From positions 1 to 7,238 of the forward strand of contig DAOWFD010000346.1 in assembly GCA_030638185.1 (NCBI GenBank): a stretch of 7,238 nucleotides of DNA, given 5' to 3'. The notes below the pieces were generated by a model. It searched no databases, was not told the origin of the DNA, and worked only from the letters and a program-made list of their open reading frames with translations. This DNA is from Candidatus Aegiribacteria sp. Lineage in GTDB: Bacteria > Fermentibacterota > Fermentibacteria > Fermentibacterales > JCC-6. Position numbers and translations under genes: made by a program. This document shows positions 5,691 through 7,238 of this stretch, in pieces (position 1 is the first letter of the stretch; every line of letters begins with the position of its first letter).

Positions 5691-6695
5691 TCAGGGTAGA
5701 GGGGTTATGGCGTATTCAGCCTCGGTAAGGTCGATGATAGTCGTCGAGTCAGCATAGATCACTATGTTCTGAAGCCATGTACCTACTACCTCACCCCTGT
5801 CAGAAAACTGTACTCTCAACAGGAACTCCCCGGCAGCAAGTTCGGTGGAAACCCTCTCGAAGGGATCGATGTTTACGTTATCGATGGTCGTTGTGTCATC
5901 ACCCGATGGTATGAGCAGATTAACACTCCAACCTCCTTCGGTAAAATCCACCAGCGGCGTTGTAAGAAGGGTTCCAGTATCCCTGTAGTTTCCGGTGATA
6001 TTACGCATAGATGGGAATTCGATAGCCGCTTTGACATATTCAAGCGGTGGAATTCCGGTGGAAAGAGTGTACCATTCCTCGCCGGTCCAGATATCGAACC
6101 ACAGGTAGAGATTCCGATCAACTCCCGGAAACCATCCCTTCACAGGTCGGGCAGGAATGCCCATTGTCCTTAAGGATGATCCAAGAAGGACCCATCTTCC
6201 CTCTCTGGAAGCCTGTCCAGCAGGGATAATCTGAGTAGGAGTAAAAACTGAGCCATCATAGCTGTACCCCGTTACAGTGATTGCATGAGTGATTACATCT
6301 TGTATTTCTTTCGCCATAACGACTGCTGTTTCTCCGGGTTGTACCCGCCTGCTGAGCCAGGCTCCCAGTGCAGATCTGTAGGATGAAAGCGGTTCGTTGT
6401 CTATTCTGAAGGGAAGCAGGTAATTTAGGAAAATGGAATTAGTTAGATAGTCATACCATATATTTCTGGTGCTTATGGCGCCCAGGACATGGTCCTCAAG
6501 GATCACAGCAGTCATGCCTTCCCTGTCCTCTTTTGGAATTGTAAGGAAAAGGTGTTCAGAATAACTGAGTGTGTCTCCGGAATACTGACTAAAAACTTCC
6601 TCCCAGAAACCCGTATTGAATGACATTTCGGCAAGAAGAGAATCACGTTCTGCTGGTGAAAGAAGAAGAATGACGGAAATGAATATACTGACCAT
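5691..6695 (-). CDS. secreted transglutaminase-fold protein lacking the catalytic triad
   Basis: The family is shown by the segment 160-214: GQASREGRWVLLGSSLRTMG, then GIPARPV (179-185), then a W-rich segment NLYLWFDIW and EEWYTL, aligned with transglutaminase-like domains that read GQASCTG, GIPAR and NHTWVEVWD. In that alignment the nucleophilic Cys is Arg164, the His is Tyr197 and the Asp is about Thr204, so none of the triad remains. The N-terminal part (about 15-130), with FLNYLLPFRIDNEPLSSYR, matches the helical region that precedes this domain in larger relatives. A beta-rich domain (about 250-330) ends the protein. The first 15 residues, MVSIFISVILLLSPA, resemble a short signal peptide with no basic N-region. 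ATG 6695 follows GGGG at 8 bases. It probably acts outside the inner membrane as a binding or scaffold protein. It is first in a unit with the Ntn-hydrolase. No sorting domain is present. Confidence 0.72.
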   Translation of the reverse strand: MVSIFISVILLLSPAERDSLLAEMSFNTGFWEEVFSQYSGDTLSYSEHLFLTIPKEDREGMTAVILEDHVLGAISTRNIWYDYLTNSIFLNYLLPFRIDNEPLSSYRSALGAWLSRRVQPGETAVVMAKEIQDVITHAITVTGYSYDGSVFTPTQIIPAGQASREGRWVLLGSSLRTMGIPARPVKGWFPGVDRNLYLWFDIWTGEEWYTLSTGIPPLEYVKAAIEFPSMRNITGNYRDTGTLLTTPLVDFTEGGWSVNLLIPSGDDTTTIDNVNIDPFERVSTELAAGEFLLRVQFSDRGEVVGTWLQNIVIYADSTTIIDLTEAEYAITPLP

Positions 6696-6753
6696 AGTAC
6701 TACCCCTTTTCTTAATGTTTATATACTATGCTATTCGGAAGTAAGGAGAAAGG
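6696..6753. promoter_or_regulatory. divergent intergenic region
   Basis: These 58 bases separate the starts of two divergent genes and must hold promoters for both. An AT-rich patch, TTTATATACTAT near 6719-6730, could supply a -10 element, but I find no good -35 partner on either strand. AAGGAG at 6743-6748 is the ribosome binding site for the rightward gene. Confidence 0.35.
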
Positions 6754-7101
6754 GTGAAAAAACTAATAGGTGCATGGATTGTTGCAGGTGTGGCGCTCTG
6801 GCTTACATCTATGATTCTCGGTGCCAGTATGGAATTCGTCGGCTTTTGGTCCATTGTATGGACTGCTGCTGTTATTGGTCTGCTGAATTTCATTCTGGCA
6901 CCGATTCTGAACGTCATGACATGTCCCGTATATCTGCTGACGCTGGGTCTGTCACGATTCCTTGTGAGCGGTCTTGTTCTTATCATAGCCCGGGAATGGG
7001 TAGGGGGATTCTACGTTGCAAGTTACTGGTGGGCCGTACTGGCCGCAGTGATAATAGCCGTTCTGACAGGTGTGATTGATAGTATGACCGGCAGGAAGTA
7101 A
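6754..7101 (+). CDS. phage_holin_4_2 / YvlD-like small integral membrane protein
   Basis: A 115-residue protein that is almost entirely hydrophobic, with four predicted membrane helices at about 4-24, 29-52, 56-80 and 88-110. The family pattern is visible: GLLNFILAPILNV after the second helix and the following CPVYLLTLGLSRFLVSGL, which corresponds to the lPltilTLGLF segment of the phage_holin_4_2 (YvlD) family. These are ordinary chromosomal proteins of unknown role; the holin name comes from similarity and is not evidence of a prophage. The start is GTG at 6754, supported by AAGGAG 5 bases upstream, and no ATG lies near it. It is divergent from the secreted pair and ends 19 bases before the converging gene at the right edge. 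Confidence 0.85.
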   Translation: MKKLIGAWIVAGVALWLTSMILGASMEFVGFWSIVWTAAVIGLLNFILAPILNVMTCPVYLLTLGLSRFLVSGLVLIIAREWVGGFYVASYWWAVLAAVIIAVLTGVIDSMTGRK

Positions 7102-7120
7102 TCGGTAAGTATGCTGAATT

Positions 7121-7238
7121 CTATCGGATCGGGTGGTTGCCAAGCCTGAAACGTATTCCCGACCCTGCGCCATCCTGTACAAGGTAATCCAGATAGAGGT
7201 TCTTCTCTTCAGCAAGCCGGACGCACGCAAGAAGGCCC
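7121..7238 (-). CDS. C-terminal end of an unidentified protein (cut by the window edge)
   Basis: The last 38 codons of a gene entering from the right, ending with TAG at 7121-7123. The peptide includes CVRLAEEKNLYLDYLVQDG and ends RLGNHPIR. Its codon pattern and mix of charged and hydrophobic residues look like real protein. A longer overlapping frame on the same strand that runs back under the membrane-protein gene gives an unlikely composition, so I prefer this one. I do not recognise the family from so short a piece. The gene is convergent with the membrane-protein gene and no terminator hairpin is visible in the 19-base gap. Confidence 0.6.
   Translation of the reverse strand, partial: GLLACVRLAEEKNLYLDYLVQDGAGSGIRFRLGNHPIR

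Noticed and set aside
6754..7101. Prophage holin
   Set aside because: The family name is historical. No lysin, phage structural gene or other prophage sign is present near it.
6952..7230. 92-residue minus-strand frame overlapping the membrane-protein gene
   Set aside because: It runs antisense through a well-supported gene and its composition is unlike a real protein; the frame ending at 7121 fits better.

Overview
The window looks like chromosomal DNA of an uncultured bacterium of the Bacteroidota/FCB type. The main clue is a C-terminal sorting domain of the type IX secretion (Por) kind on the secreted protein at 4146-5657. The tRNA-Gln and its promoter are of ordinary bacterial form. Nothing here fixes the genus.

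Left part (1-4026) is an accessory region built up against the 3' end of a tRNA-Gln(CUG) gene (4019-4092, minus strand). A Fic-family protein with a C-terminal winged helix is read leftward (172-1341). Its promoter holds three imperfect palindromes made from one TTAAAGG/CCTTTAA half-site. Next to it is a decayed 3' end of a large serine integrase gene (about 1448-1590). Its last 69 bp recur, with 5 mismatches and no gaps, 2436 bp further on, at the end of a second and longer integrase remnant (3457-4050) that runs into the tRNA gene. The layout (integrase end, core, foreign DNA, integrase end, tRNA) is what tandem insertion of two related elements at one tRNA would leave. The inner element (about 1591-4026) carries decayed coding DNA and one intact gene (2047-3321). 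That gene encodes a predicted lipoprotein of the phosphatidylserine decarboxylase superfamily, closest in layout to the PsiD-like soluble amino-acid decarboxylases. A 27-bp imperfect inverted repeat (3353-3425) lies between it and the integrase remnant.

Right part (4093-7238) looks like ordinary backbone. A consensus sigma-70 promoter drives the tRNA. Upstream is a minus-strand two-gene unit: a secreted transglutaminase-fold protein whose catalytic residues are replaced (5691-6695), then a secreted Ntn-hydrolase of the C45/acyltransferase type with a type IX sorting tail (4146-5657). Divergent from these is a small four-helix membrane protein of the phage_holin_4_2/YvlD family (6754-7101). 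It converges on the C-terminal end of an unidentified gene entering from the right edge (7121-7238).

The Fic gene and the decarboxylase lipoprotein are probably cargo of the tRNA-borne elements. No direct functional link between them can be read from the sequence.
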